In this document: positions 6,566 to 14,942 of the stretch, in pieces
Layout of the letters: every line of letters begins with the position of its first letter
Numbering within the stretch: position 1 is the first letter of the stretch
DNA from: CAWBRT01 sp050015355
GTDB lineage: Bacteria > Acidobacteriota > Terriglobia > Terriglobales > Acidobacteriaceae
Reading direction: 5' to 3'
NCBI GenBank assembly: GCA_050015355.1
Contig: JBEKBO010000114.1
Coordinates: forward strand, 1-15,045
DNA length: 15,045 nt
The notes under the pieces: generated by a model
Databases searched by the model: none
The model's input: only the letters and a program-made list of their open reading frames with translations
What the model was told of the DNA's origin: nothing
Position numbers and translations under genes: made by a program

Positions 6566-8230
6566 GTGCAGAGGACAGGCAAAAGCTTCAACGAATGGAC
6601 CTGGCTTGAATGGCTGGTCAAGGTTCGGATCATCGTCATCACCTTTGTGTTGGCGATTGAGCTGGCGATCACGAGCCTGACTGCCACCAATGTCAATCGG
6701 CCTTTGTTCGTCACCGTCATTCTGCTCTGGTACACGATTTCCGCGTTGCACATCCTGCTGGTGGCGCTCTGGCGCGATTGGAAGACCCAGGCCAAGATAC
6801 AGGTTCTCGCCGACCTGATTTTCACGACCGCCGTCGTTTACGTCACCGGCGGCATCGACACGTCGTTCAGCTTCATTTATCCGCTCATCATCATCGTCGC
6901 CAGCGTTCTGCTTTCGCCGTGGTGGGCCTACTTGACGGCCTCGCTGAGCTTCATCCTGCTCGGCGCCACGCTGGAACTGGTGCATTTCGAGTTCCTCCAC
7001 TCTTACTCGATTACGCGCTCGGATCTGCGTTCGCTGCAGGCTGCCATCTTCATCAACCTGTTTGCCTTCATCACCGTGGCCTATCTGGCCGGCAAACTCA
7101 GCAACCGTCTTCGCCAGGTCGGGAGCGAGTTGCAATCGAAGAGCGGAGCGCTGGAGAACCTTCAGGCGCTCCACGAGAACATCGTCAATTCGATTTCGGG
7201 CGGACTCATCACCACCGATCTCAGTGGCAAGATTAAGCTCGTCAATCGTTCCGGCCGCGATTTACTGGAACTCGGAGACTCCGCGCCCGGCGAGCGCGCG
7301 GTGCAGGACCTGTTTTTCGACCGCTTGCCTTCAACGGAAAAGCCAGGACAGCATTACGAGGTGCGCACGGTCACGCCTTCGGGAATCGAGCGGACCTTCG
7401 ACCTCACCGTATCGCCGCTGGTGGTGGAAGAAAGCGGCATCATCGGTTACATCTACACGTTTGACGATCTGACCATGCTCAAGCGGTTGGAGCGCGAGGT
7501 GCGCCTGCGCGATCGCCTCGCCGCCATCGGCAGGCTGGCGGCCGGAATCGCCCATGAAATCCGCAACCCTCTGTCGTCCATCGCCGGATCGGTCAAGTTG
7601 CTGGCCTCGCTGGCGGCGCTGAATGACGACCAGCGCGTTCTGGTCGATATTGTTACCCGCGAGTCGGACCGGCTGAGTGCGATCATCGGCGATTTCCTGA
7701 ATTATTCGCGCGAAAAGAAATACCAGATGCGGACGGTCGACCTCGTCCTTCTGCTCGAGGACACGCTTACCCTGCTGGAACATTCGCCCAATCGCCGCAT
7801 CCAGATCCGGCGCAACTTCGCCGTCGAGCATGCTTACACCGTGGGCGATGCCGACAAATTAAAGCAGGTATTTTGGAACATCTGCAACAACGCCTTCCGC
7901 GCGATTCATCTGAGATCAACCGAAGATTCTTTCTCCGGGATGCTGACGGTCGAACTGAACGCCAGCGACAGGTACTGGGTCCTGAGCTTCTGCGATAACG
8001 GACCGGGAATTTCTCAGCAGCAGATGGAAAGCATGTTCGAACCGTTCCAGTCGAATTTCGAGGGCGGGACGGGACTCGGTCTGGCTCTCGTATACCAGAT
8101 CCTGCAGGCGCATCAGGCGAAGCACCTCGTGCGTTCCGAACTGGGCACCGGCGCCGAGTTCGTTTTGAGCTTTCTGCGGGCCGAGGAGCCTGTCGACACG
8201 ACTCCGGCTTTGCTCCAGGCAGAGGCCTGA
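6566..8230 (+). CDS. pilS: PilS-type membrane sensor histidine kinase
   Basis: A 554-residue sensor kinase, the presumed partner of the PilR encoded next. About six hydrophobic segments occupy residues 10-195, the usual PilS membrane domain with very short loops. A short coiled region leads into a PAS domain (about 205-310, NIVNSISGGLITTDLSG). The HisKA dimerisation helix carries the phospho-acceptor H330 in the motif AHEIRNP. The ATP-binding domain shows the N box (438-442, NICNN), G1 box (DNGPGI from D477) and G2 box (GGTGLG, 500-505), so the enzyme should be active. The start is GTG 6566 after a purine-rich GGAGCGGAACGGA; an ATG at 6526 is in another frame. It is 69 bp after pilC and 20 bp before pilR. 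In studied bacteria PilS monitors membrane pilin and tunes pilA. Confidence 0.9.
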   Translation: MQRTGKSFNEWTWLEWLVKVRIIVITFVLAIELAITSLTATNVNRPLFVTVILLWYTISALHILLVALWRDWKTQAKIQVLADLIFTTAVVYVTGGIDTSFSFIYPLIIIVASVLLSPWWAYLTASLSFILLGATLELVHFEFLHSYSITRSDLRSLQAAIFINLFAFITVAYLAGKLSNRLRQVGSELQSKSGALENLQALHENIVNSISGGLITTDLSGKIKLVNRSGRDLLELGDSAPGERAVQDLFFDRLPSTEKPGQHYEVRTVTPSGIERTFDLTVSPLVVEESGIIGYIYTFDDLTMLKRLEREVRLRDRLAAIGRLAAGIAHEIRNPLSSIAGSVKLLASLAALNDDQRVLVDIVTRESDRLSAIIGDFLNYSREKKYQMRTVDLVLLLEDTLTLLEHSPNRRIQIRRNFAVEHAYTVGDADKLKQVFWNICNNAFRAIHLRSTEDSFSGMLTVELNASDRYWVLSFCDNGPGISQQQMESMFEPFQSNFEGGTGLGLALVYQILQAHQAKHLVRSELGTGAEFVLSFLRAEEPVDTTPALLQAEA

Positions 8231-8250
8231 AAAGAATAGAGGAAAGATGT

Positions 8251-9633
<1,383 letters not shown>

Positions 9634-9687
9634 CCTTCCGGACTGCGGCTGCGGAGCTTGAATCGACCAGCGCAGGGGCACGTCATC

Positions 9688-9703
9688 TGGCTCGGGCGGC
9701 GCT
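9688..9703 (+). promoter_or_regulatory. Weak sigma54-like -24/-12 candidate
   Basis: TGGCTCG (9688-9694) resembles the -24 element, and GC follows at the required GG-N10-GC distance (9689-9702). The -12 half (GCGCT) is a poor match to TTGCW. It lies between pilR and the 77-aa gene. In GC-rich DNA such matches arise by chance. Confidence 0.2.
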
Positions 9704-9768
9704 CTTGGTGGTTGTAAACTGTTGATTGCGCCGACGGACTATTCGGCAATCAGCCATCACCTTAGCCT

Positions 9769-10002
9769 ATGTGGTATGTCCTGCGATTTCTGTGGAACGC
9801 GACTCGCGGCCATCACTTGGCTCCGTGGCGGAGCCCCTATCTGCGCTGGCGTCTTGAAACCTACACGGGAATCAGGATGAACCGGATCGGCTTTATCGAA
9901 TTCTGGGGCTTCACCTGGCGCGAGCGCATGCAGATTCTGCGTTTTCTCCGCTGGACGGGCCAAATGGGAAAATACGCCCGCGTAAAACCGCAGAATCCTT
10001 GA
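9769..10002 (+). CDS. Small aromatic- and arginine-rich protein of unknown function
   Basis: A 77-residue protein with an unusual composition: eight Trp and many Arg, Phe and Tyr. Segments such as MWYVLRFLWNATRGHHLAPW and a C-terminal RERMQILRFLRWTGQM helix look like real protein. I have an impression of similar short proteins in Acidobacteriota, but I cannot name a family or function. It has no clear signal peptide or transmembrane span; the tryptophan/arginine pattern would suit a membrane-surface or nucleic-acid-associated helix bundle, which is speculation. ATG 9769 has no strong ribosome binding site. It follows pilR by 135 bp, a gap in which I see only a weak sigma54-like site, so a link with the pil block is possible but unproven. 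Confidence 0.65.
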   Translation: MWYVLRFLWNATRGHHLAPWRSPYLRWRLETYTGIRMNRIGFIEFWGFTWRERMQILRFLRWTGQMGKYARVKPQNP

Positions 10003-10046
10003 GCCTGGTATTCTCCAAACCTTGAACCCGCCCGCTCGTTAGTGTG

Positions 10047-10126
10047 CTGTCCCGCAAGTTCGCCGCATAAGTTTCAGGATGACAACTCATGAAGTGGATC
10101 TAGTTGTGTGAGGATTTCCGGGACAG
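10047..10126. repeat. 80-bp segment bounded by 8-bp inverted repeats
   Basis: CTGTCCCG (10047-10054) and CGGGACAG (10119-10126) are perfect inverted repeats, extended by further partial matches inward. They bound a segment without coding potential between two convergent genes. It could be a long-range terminator stem or a small transposon remnant. I see no target-site duplication. Confidence 0.35.
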
Positions 10127-10131
10127 GATTC

Positions 10132-11472
10132 TCAGTGAATCAGGTCAAAATAAGTGCGTCCCTGCGTGAGCTTATGGTTCAACAGTGACGCGATTTGATC
10201 GATGTCGGAGGGAAAAAGGTTGCAAGTGAGACCTTCGCGCAGAAAGCGGGGCCGCTGAAGAAAGGACTCTGGTCCTGAGCCTGGAGGAGGGGTGAGCGTG
10301 GCCACGGCATCGCGCCGGACTTGCACGATCAGTGCCTGCAAGGACTCGGGATCGAACTTCGAAGGCGTGAGATTGACGAGAGTCGTAAGGGCCTCGCCGA
10401 CCGACATGCTTCGGCGGTACGTGCGCTCGCTGGTCATGGCGTCGAACGTATCGGCCAGCGCCGCGATCTTGACCTCTGGCCGCATGTCGGTGAGCAAGAG
10501 GCCATCCGGATAACCAGTGCCGTCGGAACGTTCATGATGTGAGCGAACGACCTCCGGAATGCTTGCCCAGGGAAACTCGACGTCCTTGACAATTTCGTAC
10601 CCGAGCACGGTGTGGTCGGCAATCTGGCGGAACTCGGCGGGATTGAGCGGGTCCGCCTTGTTAAAAAGGTAGCGATCCACGGCGACCTTGCCTATGTCGT
10701 GCAGGAATCCCGAGGCACGGACCCCGGCAATCTCGTTTTCGCTCATCCCGAGAGCCTGGCCGATTGCCGCCCCGTACATGCCCACCCGCAGGGAATGGCC
10801 ATGGATGTTGACATCCTTAATATCGATGGCGGCGGCTAAAACCTCAAGCGTGGAGTCATAGAAGGCGTGAACACTGCTTAGCAGTCTGAGGTTTTCAGAA
10901 ATCCGTGCTGCCAGTGTTTCCGACAGGCTGTGGTTGTGAACGGCGAGGGCACAGTAGTGTCCCACCACCTGCAGGGATTGCACTTCCTCCGAAGCATAGT
11001 CGACGCCGTCCAAATGCTTGCCCAGGCCGATGATCCCCACCAGTTTGCGCCCGATGCGCAACGGGACGATCCACTCCAGCCAAGCCGGATTGAAATTGCC
11101 ATCCGTCGAAAAGAACTGCTCGCGCTTTTCACCATCGAGCCGCACGGGCTCGTGGAGCTTGCCGAGTGCATAGCCATGTCTGGGAAGCAGGGGGACGGTT
11201 ACGTCTTCAGAGAATCTGGAGAAACCCGCGGAAGCCAGCGAACGAAGCATCAGCGGTTTCTCTCCGAATTGGAAGAGAATGGCGCAACGGCTGCCGGCAA
11301 TCTTCATGACCATCGCCAGAATCTTGCCAGTCGTCTCGCGGAAATCAGTATTAGACGTCAGCGCTGGTCCAAGCTCACTCAGAGCTTCGAGTGCATATTG
11401 GAGGCGCAAGGGATCGTCTCTCATTTTGCCAGCCAATGCAGAATAGCCCCTGGAGCCTAACACGAGCAACAT
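10132..11472 (-). CDS. GAF / HD-GYP cyclic-di-GMP phosphodiesterase
   Basis: A 446-residue soluble protein. Residues about 45-190 form a GAF-like sensor (VPLRIGRKLVGIIGLGKH, then VGHYCALAVHNHSL). Residues about 205-395 form an HD-GYP domain with all diagnostic elements: HGHSLRV, the metal-binding H258-D259 in LHDIGK, H312-H313-E314, the signature D317-G-T-G-Y-P322, and ALADTFDAMTSERTYR. It is therefore predicted to hydrolyse c-di-GMP to pGpG or GMP using a di- or tri-iron centre. A C-terminal tail of about 50 residues is not assigned. The start is ATG 11472 or possibly ATG 11424 (residue 17); neither has a good ribosome binding site. It lies 72 bp downstream of the HAD gene on the same strand. 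A c-di-GMP effector candidate (PilB) is encoded 6 kb away. Confidence 0.9.
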   Translation of the reverse strand: MLLVLGSRGYSALAGKMRDDPLRLQYALEALSELGPALTSNTDFRETTGKILAMVMKIAGSRCAILFQFGEKPLMLRSLASAGFSRFSEDVTVPLLPRHGYALGKLHEPVRLDGEKREQFFSTDGNFNPAWLEWIVPLRIGRKLVGIIGLGKHLDGVDYASEEVQSLQVVGHYCALAVHNHSLSETLAARISENLRLLSSVHAFYDSTLEVLAAAIDIKDVNIHGHSLRVGMYGAAIGQALGMSENEIAGVRASGFLHDIGKVAVDRYLFNKADPLNPAEFRQIADHTVLGYEIVKDVEFPWASIPEVVRSHHERSDGTGYPDGLLLTDMRPEVKIAALADTFDAMTSERTYRRSMSVGEALTTLVNLTPSKFDPESLQALIVQVRRDAVATLTPPPGSGPESFLQRPRFLREGLTCNLFPSDIDQIASLLNHKLTQGRTYFDLIH

Positions 11473-11544
11473 GTTCTTGCTGGAATTAGGTGACTTCTTA
11501 GATTCGCCTAAGGTGATTTTCCGTGAATTGATTCTCTGAACTGC

Positions 11545-12261
11545 TTAGAAGATGCCCCGCAAATCGCTGAACCTGCTCAGCTCCATCAGCCTGTCTGCCC
11601 CATCGGGACGCAGCAGCGGTTCGTGCTCCAGTATCCAGGTGTCGGGGTGTGGTATGAAAACTGCCTTGAGCCCCGCTTCCAGGGCGGGATTAATGTCCGA
11701 TTTCGGGCTGTTGCCGACCATCCAGGTCGTCTCGCGGACGAGCCCGTATTTTTCCACCACGCGGTTATAAGTCAGGGAATCTTTCTCGGCGACAACCTCT
11801 ACCGCGCTGAAGTAACCCCTCAGACCGGAACACTCAACCTTGCCAGACTGCTCCGCGATGTTTCCCTTCGTCATCAGGATCAATTGATGCCGCGGTTGCA
11901 GATGTTGCAGCGTGGGTTCCACTCCCTCGATAAGCTCCATCGGATGTTCGGCGACAGCGTGCGCGAATCCGCAAAGCGTGTCGTGCAAGCCGGGAGTGAG
12001 CGGTTCCACTGAGAGCCTTTCAAAGGTGCCGATCAGCGCGTGGGTGAAGCTGTGCAGGCCGTAGCCATGGGTAGGTATGTTCTTCCGCTCGACCTCGTTC
12101 AGCACCTGCCGTATCTCACCGGGCGTGAACTCGCGGTGATTGAGAAACGAGATGAAATTGACGATGGCCCGTTCGAAGTAGATGTTGTTTTCCCAGAGAG
12201 TGTCGTCGGCGTCGATCAGCAGTGTCTGCCTGCGGTTCCGGGGGTCGCGTGCCATCTGCAT
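11545..12261 (-). CDS. HAD-superfamily hydrolase
   Basis: A 238-residue phosphatase-like protein of the haloacid dehalogenase fold with a helical C1 cap. Motif I is D17-A-D19-D-T21 (nucleophile D17, acid/base D19), motif II is T131 in LMTKGN, motif III lysine is K160, and motif IV is GNSPKSD (183-189). All catalytic residues are present, so it should hydrolyse a small phosphorylated metabolite; the substrate cannot be told. The frame is open upstream to 12366, but that stretch is low-complexity and crosses a palindromic element, so I prefer ATG 12261 (ATG 12255 is also possible). A 17-bp perfect palindrome lies directly upstream. It is probably transcribed with the HD-GYP gene that follows. 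Confidence 0.85.
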   Translation of the reverse strand: MQMARDPRNRRQTLLIDADDTLWENNIYFERAIVNFISFLNHREFTPGEIRQVLNEVERKNIPTHGYGLHSFTHALIGTFERLSVEPLTPGLHDTLCGFAHAVAEHPMELIEGVEPTLQHLQPRHQLILMTKGNIAEQSGKVECSGLRGYFSAVEVVAEKDSLTYNRVVEKYGLVRETTWMVGNSPKSDINPALEAGLKAVFIPHPDTWILEHEPLLRPDGADRLMELSRFSDLRGIF

Positions 12262-12263
12262 GG

Positions 12264-12280
12264 GATCAGGATTCCTGATC
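12264..12280. promoter_or_regulatory. 17-bp perfect palindrome before the HAD gene
   Basis: GATCAGGA-T-TCCTGATC (12264-12280) is a perfect dyad with a single central base, three bases upstream of the chosen HAD start. It could be an operator, or an mRNA hairpin that hides the AGGA sequence within it. It could also simply belong to the neighbouring palindromic element. Confidence 0.4.
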
Positions 12281-12312
12281 GGGGTCCCCGGCGAGCCCCG
12301 CTCGCTGGGGTG
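12281..12312. repeat. GC-rich palindromic extragenic element, copy B
   Basis: CCCCGGCGAGC (12286-12296) pairs with GCTCGCTGGGG (12300-12310) with one wobble, around a 3-nt loop, with GGGGT just outside. On the minus strand the order CACCCCA, hairpin, GCCGGGG-x-CCCC matches the element between pilB and pilT. It lies in the 142-bp gap between mqnD and the HAD gene. Confidence 0.5.
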
Positions 12313-12403
12313 ATTGAAGGGCTCCTGCCCGGGCAATTGGCAGGAACGGAGTGGGCCAAATCGCAACGGTCACGTCAATGCGAGAATCGCCGCGAATCAT
12401 GAT

Positions 12404-13270
12404 TCAGGCGGACTCGGCAACCGCGGCGCCGGCCCATTCCAGTTTTGCCCGGTGAGGGATAACTCCATGTTCGTAGCCCATTTCGAGGAGCCTGGCCACG
12501 GCTGCTCGCCCGTCCTCTCCGTAGTCGAGGGTGCGCTCGTTGACGTACATGCCGACGAATTTGTCAGCCATTTCCGTATCGAGATCGCGCGCGAACTGCA
12601 TGGCATATTCCAACGCCTGTTCGCGATGCTCGAGAGCGTACTGAATGCTGTCGCGCAGGGCCTTGCAGACCAGCGCCGACACCTCCGGCCCCAAATCGCG
12701 CTTGATGACGTTGCCACCCAGCGGCAACGGCAGTCCCGTGAGGTCGCTCCACCACTTTCCCATATCGACCACGCGATTCAACCCGCTGCTGCCATAAGTG
12801 AGCTGGCCCTCGTGAATGATGAGCCCGGCGTCAAACTTGCCGGCAAGGACCTCGGGGATGATCTGATCGAAGGGAACTACCTGGGTCTCCGCTTCCGGGG
12901 CAAAAAGTTTCAAAACAAGGTAGGCCGTCGTCAGCGTTCCCGGAACCGCAATGCGCACCTTCTTTACCTCATCCACGCTCAACCGCTTGGCGGAGATGAT
13001 CATGGGCCCGTAGCCATCGCCAACGCTCCCGCCGTTCGGCATTAACAAGTACTTGTCCTGAACGTAGGGATAGGCATGAAACGAGATGGCGGTGACGTCG
13101 TAGTAGCCGTCCATGGCCATGCGATTCAACGTCTCAATATCGCAAAGCGTGTGCGTAAACTTCAGCCCGGGAACTCGCACCTTGTTGGTAGCCAGGCCGT
13201 AAAACATGAAAGCATCGTCCGAATCAGGACTGTGCGCAACTCTTATTTCTCTGCTAACCCGGGAGGTCAT
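12404..13270 (-). CDS. mqnD: 1,4-dihydroxy-6-naphthoate synthase MqnD (futalosine pathway)
   Basis: A 288-residue cytoplasmic enzyme that converts cyclic dehypoxanthine futalosine into 1,4-dihydroxy-6-naphthoate, the ring precursor of menaquinone in the futalosine route. Family landmarks are the N-terminal AHSPDSDDAFMFYGLA (from residue 12), the AISFHAYPY segment, IIHEGQLTY with the conserved H153-E-G-Q156, and LPLPLGGNVIKRDLG. The periplasmic-binding-protein-like two-lobe fold and the length of about 280 match MqnD rather than MqnA. The start at 13270 is set by GGAG five bases upstream; the longer frame to 13315 adds non-family residues. It follows bioY by 59 bp on the same strand. No other mqn gene is in view, which is common because the pathway genes are often scattered. 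Confidence 0.93.
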   Translation of the reverse strand: MTSRVSREIRVAHSPDSDDAFMFYGLATNKVRVPGLKFTHTLCDIETLNRMAMDGYYDVTAISFHAYPYVQDKYLLMPNGGSVGDGYGPMIISAKRLSVDEVKKVRIAVPGTLTTAYLVLKLFAPEAETQVVPFDQIIPEVLAGKFDAGLIIHEGQLTYGSSGLNRVVDMGKWWSDLTGLPLPLGGNVIKRDLGPEVSALVCKALRDSIQYALEHREQALEYAMQFARDLDTEMADKFVGMYVNERTLDYGEDGRAAVARLLEMGYEHGVIPHRAKLEWAGAAVAESA

Positions 13271-13329
13271 ATCACTCCAAAACTCGAGCTGGTTTGCTCG
13301 AATCAGCGAACTCAATGCTTGAATTCGCG

Positions 13330-13890
13330 CTAATCCCTAAGCCTGAACTTGGCCGCAACGGCTGCGGCAGCCATCACCTTGATTACCTCGGCGAACACAA
13401 AGGGGTACAGACCGAAGGCAACGGCTTGCAGCAGTGACACGTGCGTCAGGGCCGCGATCCAAGTGACGCCAATGGCGAATAAGAGAACTTCGGCAGTGGC
13501 GGCGGCCACGGCTTTCGCTGCAAATCCGCGGCCGAGACGCGAGGCGATAAACCCTGCCACGAACGCAACCAGCGGATACGACAGAAGATAACCACCGCTT
13601 GGGCCGAGCAGATGCGCCATGCCGCCTGGTCCGGCGGGACTGAAGACCGGCATTCCAGCGGCGCCGTAGCTAAGGTACAGCACTGCCGCGACAAATCCGC
13701 GCCTGCTGCCGAGCACCAACCCAACCGCCAACACGGCAAGGTTCGCCAAGGTCAGCGGCACAGGCGTGAAGGGCAGCGGGAGGCTGATGCGAGCGCAAAC
13801 TGCGATCACCAGACTGGCGGAAACCACGATCGCCACCTGGCGGGAAACGAGCAAAGTGCGAGACTGTACCCTGAGATTTTCCATAATCAT
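13330..13890 (-). CDS. bioY: BioY, substrate-binding S component of biotin ECF transporter
   Basis: A 186-residue integral membrane protein that captures biotin, either alone or with the EcfA/A'/T energy-coupling module (not encoded here). It has about six hydrophobic spans. BioY signatures are ARISLPLPFTPVPLTLANLA in the first third, LYLSYGAAGMPVF, and the loop GPGGMAHLLGPSGGYLLSYP. The frame opens at a TTG at 13938, but homology begins near ATG 13890 (or ATG 13884), so I start at 13890. No strong Shine-Dalgarno is seen; AGGAAA lies too far upstream. It follows a 47-aa membrane-protein gene and precedes mqnD on the same strand. I see no BirA operator or other biotin control site. Confidence 0.92.
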   Translation of the reverse strand: MIMENLRVQSRTLLVSRQVAIVVSASLVIAVCARISLPLPFTPVPLTLANLAVLAVGLVLGSRRGFVAAVLYLSYGAAGMPVFSPAGPGGMAHLLGPSGGYLLSYPLVAFVAGFIASRLGRGFAAKAVAAATAEVLLFAIGVTWIAALTHVSLLQAVAFGLYPFVFAEVIKVMAAAAVAAKFRLRD

Positions 13891-13938
13891 CTTTATGGTG
13901 TCTTGATTTCCTGACTGGGAACACTCCACCCAGCGCAA

Positions 13939-14082
13939 TTACTTGCGTTCCAACGGTTCGGAGGTTCGCTGATCGGTTTCCTGCGACAAATGCCGCCGAA
14001 CGCGCCAATAAATTGCAAGCGCTACACCAACCACGGCAATTGTCGACAGCACCAAGATTGCGTACAGGATCTTTACGACCAC
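13939..14082 (-). CDS. Small single-span membrane protein (47 aa)
   Basis: A short frame read from GTG 14082 to TAA 13939-13941. The first 25 residues form a clean transmembrane helix (ILYAILVLSTIAVVGVALAI), followed by the positively charged YWRVRRH and a hydrophilic tail of about 15 residues ending in LERK. The arrangement suggests N-out/C-in topology. An in-frame stop lies four codons before the GTG, so no longer version exists. No Shine-Dalgarno is evident. It ends 48 bp before the bioY start on the same strand. The overlapping frame from ATG 14095 gives a cysteine- and asparagine-rich sequence that looks like a shadow. I do not recognise a named family, and the role is unknown. Confidence 0.6.
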   Translation of the reverse strand: MVVKILYAILVLSTIAVVGVALAIYWRVRRHLSQETDQRTSEPLERK

Positions 14083-14187
14083 AGAAATCTAGCATACAGC
14101 AAGCCCGCGGCCCGGCGCGATAGCAATATGCGTCGAGCCGGTAAGTTTCCGGTTTCATGGGGCGAGATCTTGCGCGGTTCTGGCACT

Positions 14188-14724
14188 TCAGCGTTGGGTG
14201 GCAACGATTTGTTCGCAACGGCGCTTCAGCGCATCATTCATGGCGCGGAAGCCTTGCAAGAGCGCGGGAGAAAACCGGCCCCACAAGGCGGCGACCAGCA
14301 TTCCTTTGAAATGCTCCGACTGAATCACGCGGGTGCGCGATTGATCAAGCTCGATCACTTCAAACTCGTGGTTGCCTTCGAAAAACTCCGAGGAGAACAG
14401 CCGGCCCACCCAAGCCAGTTTTTTCTTCGGCTCGACGGCGCTGATGCGCGGATGAAAAGTAATGGTGCGATTTCCTACTTTCGCCGCAATCGTAATCGTG
14501 CTGCCGGGTGTAATCGCGCCGCTGGCGGAGGTGAGAAACGGATTCCAGGCGCGATAGCCATCCAGATCGGTCAGCACCTGCCACACGCGGTCGCCCGGCG
14601 CGTTGATGTCCACCACGGTCACAACCGAGCGCACCTGATGATAGGGACTGTACCAAAATGATACCCATATAACCATGACTAACAAGATGATTATAAAGAC
14701 GATACGTGTTTTAGGAAATTTCAT
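14188..14724 (-). CDS. SRPBCC-fold (START/polyketide-cyclase-like) protein with N-terminal membrane anchor
   Basis: A 178-residue protein. Residues 6-24 are strongly hydrophobic (IVFIIILLVMVIWVSFWY), preceded by lysines, so it is probably anchored in the inner membrane with the remainder outside. From about residue 35 the sequence fits the SRPBCC helix-grip fold: INAPGDRVWQVLTDLDGYRAWNPF is the typical first strand, helix and Trp-Asn-Pro block. Beta-rich central repeats follow, and a long C-terminal helix (LLQGFRAMNDALKRRCEQIV) closes the ligand cavity. The ligand is unknown. I chose ATG 14724; GTG 14751 is an alternative that adds nine non-hydrophobic residues. No clear ribosome binding site is seen. 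The 105-bp stretch 14083-14187 behind it holds nothing I can identify. Confidence 0.82.
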   Translation of the reverse strand: MKFPKTRIVFIIILLVMVIWVSFWYSPYHQVRSVVTVVDINAPGDRVWQVLTDLDGYRAWNPFLTSASGAITPGSTITIAAKVGNRTITFHPRISAVEPKKKLAWVGRLFSSEFFEGNHEFEVIELDQSRTRVIQSEHFKGMLVAALWGRFSPALLQGFRAMNDALKRRCEQIVATQR

Positions 14725-14731
14725 AGAAGTC

Positions 14732-14749
14732 ACTGTACGCAAACTGTAC
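14732..14749. promoter_or_regulatory. Two ACTGTAC repeats one helical turn apart
   Basis: ACTGTAC occurs at 14732-14738 and 14743-14749, an 11-bp period, each followed by a CA-containing triplet. They lie in the short divergent region between the SRPBCC gene and the integrase remnant. This could be a binding site for a regulator that contacts one DNA face, but the evidence is limited to the repeat. Confidence 0.3.
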
Positions 14750-14783
14750 ACAAATCGTAGAATCTTGCTGTAAGGGGAGCACG

Positions 14784-14942
14784 ATGGCCGAATTCAAAAA
14801 CAATTACGGTTCGGTGAAGGTGTACACCCGGCACATTCCCACCTGCAAGTATAGCGACACTTCCCATCACAAATGCCACTGCCCCAAATGGGCGTACGTG
14901 CGGGACGCCGCGACCGGGGAACGTATGTCAAGGGCAGATTAA
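14784..14942 (+). pseudogene. Truncated N-terminus of a tyrosine-type site-specific integrase
   Basis: A 52-codon frame with a good ribosome binding site (AGGGGAG, 14773-14779). Its sequence (VYTRHIPTCKYSD, then C31-H-C33-P-K-W-A-Y-V) resembles the N-terminal cysteine- and histidine-rich segment I know from tyrosine recombinases of Acidobacteriota, where a basic SAKTRSW-like block and the arm-binding and catalytic domains follow. Here the frame stops after GERMSRAD, with no recombinase core. The last five codons fall within what looks like the end of an insertion sequence, so the gene was probably interrupted and the remainder may lie beyond the element. If intact it would integrate or excise a mobile element. 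An independent small zinc-binding protein is the alternative. Confidence 0.55.

Noticed and set aside
9710..9730. TTGTAAACTGTTGATT as a BirA-like operator
   Set aside because: Only one half resembles the BirA site; the second half and spacing do not fit, and the only biotin gene is 4 kb away on the other strand.
12314..13045. Plus-strand frame of 243 codons opposite mqnD
   Set aside because: It is antisense to MqnD, which has strong family motifs and a good ribosome binding site.
13670..14218. 182-codon minus-strand frame overlapping bioY
   Set aside because: It runs through bioY in another frame. Its sequence (Cys- and Asn-rich) lacks family features, while the 47-aa frame and BioY explain the same DNA better.
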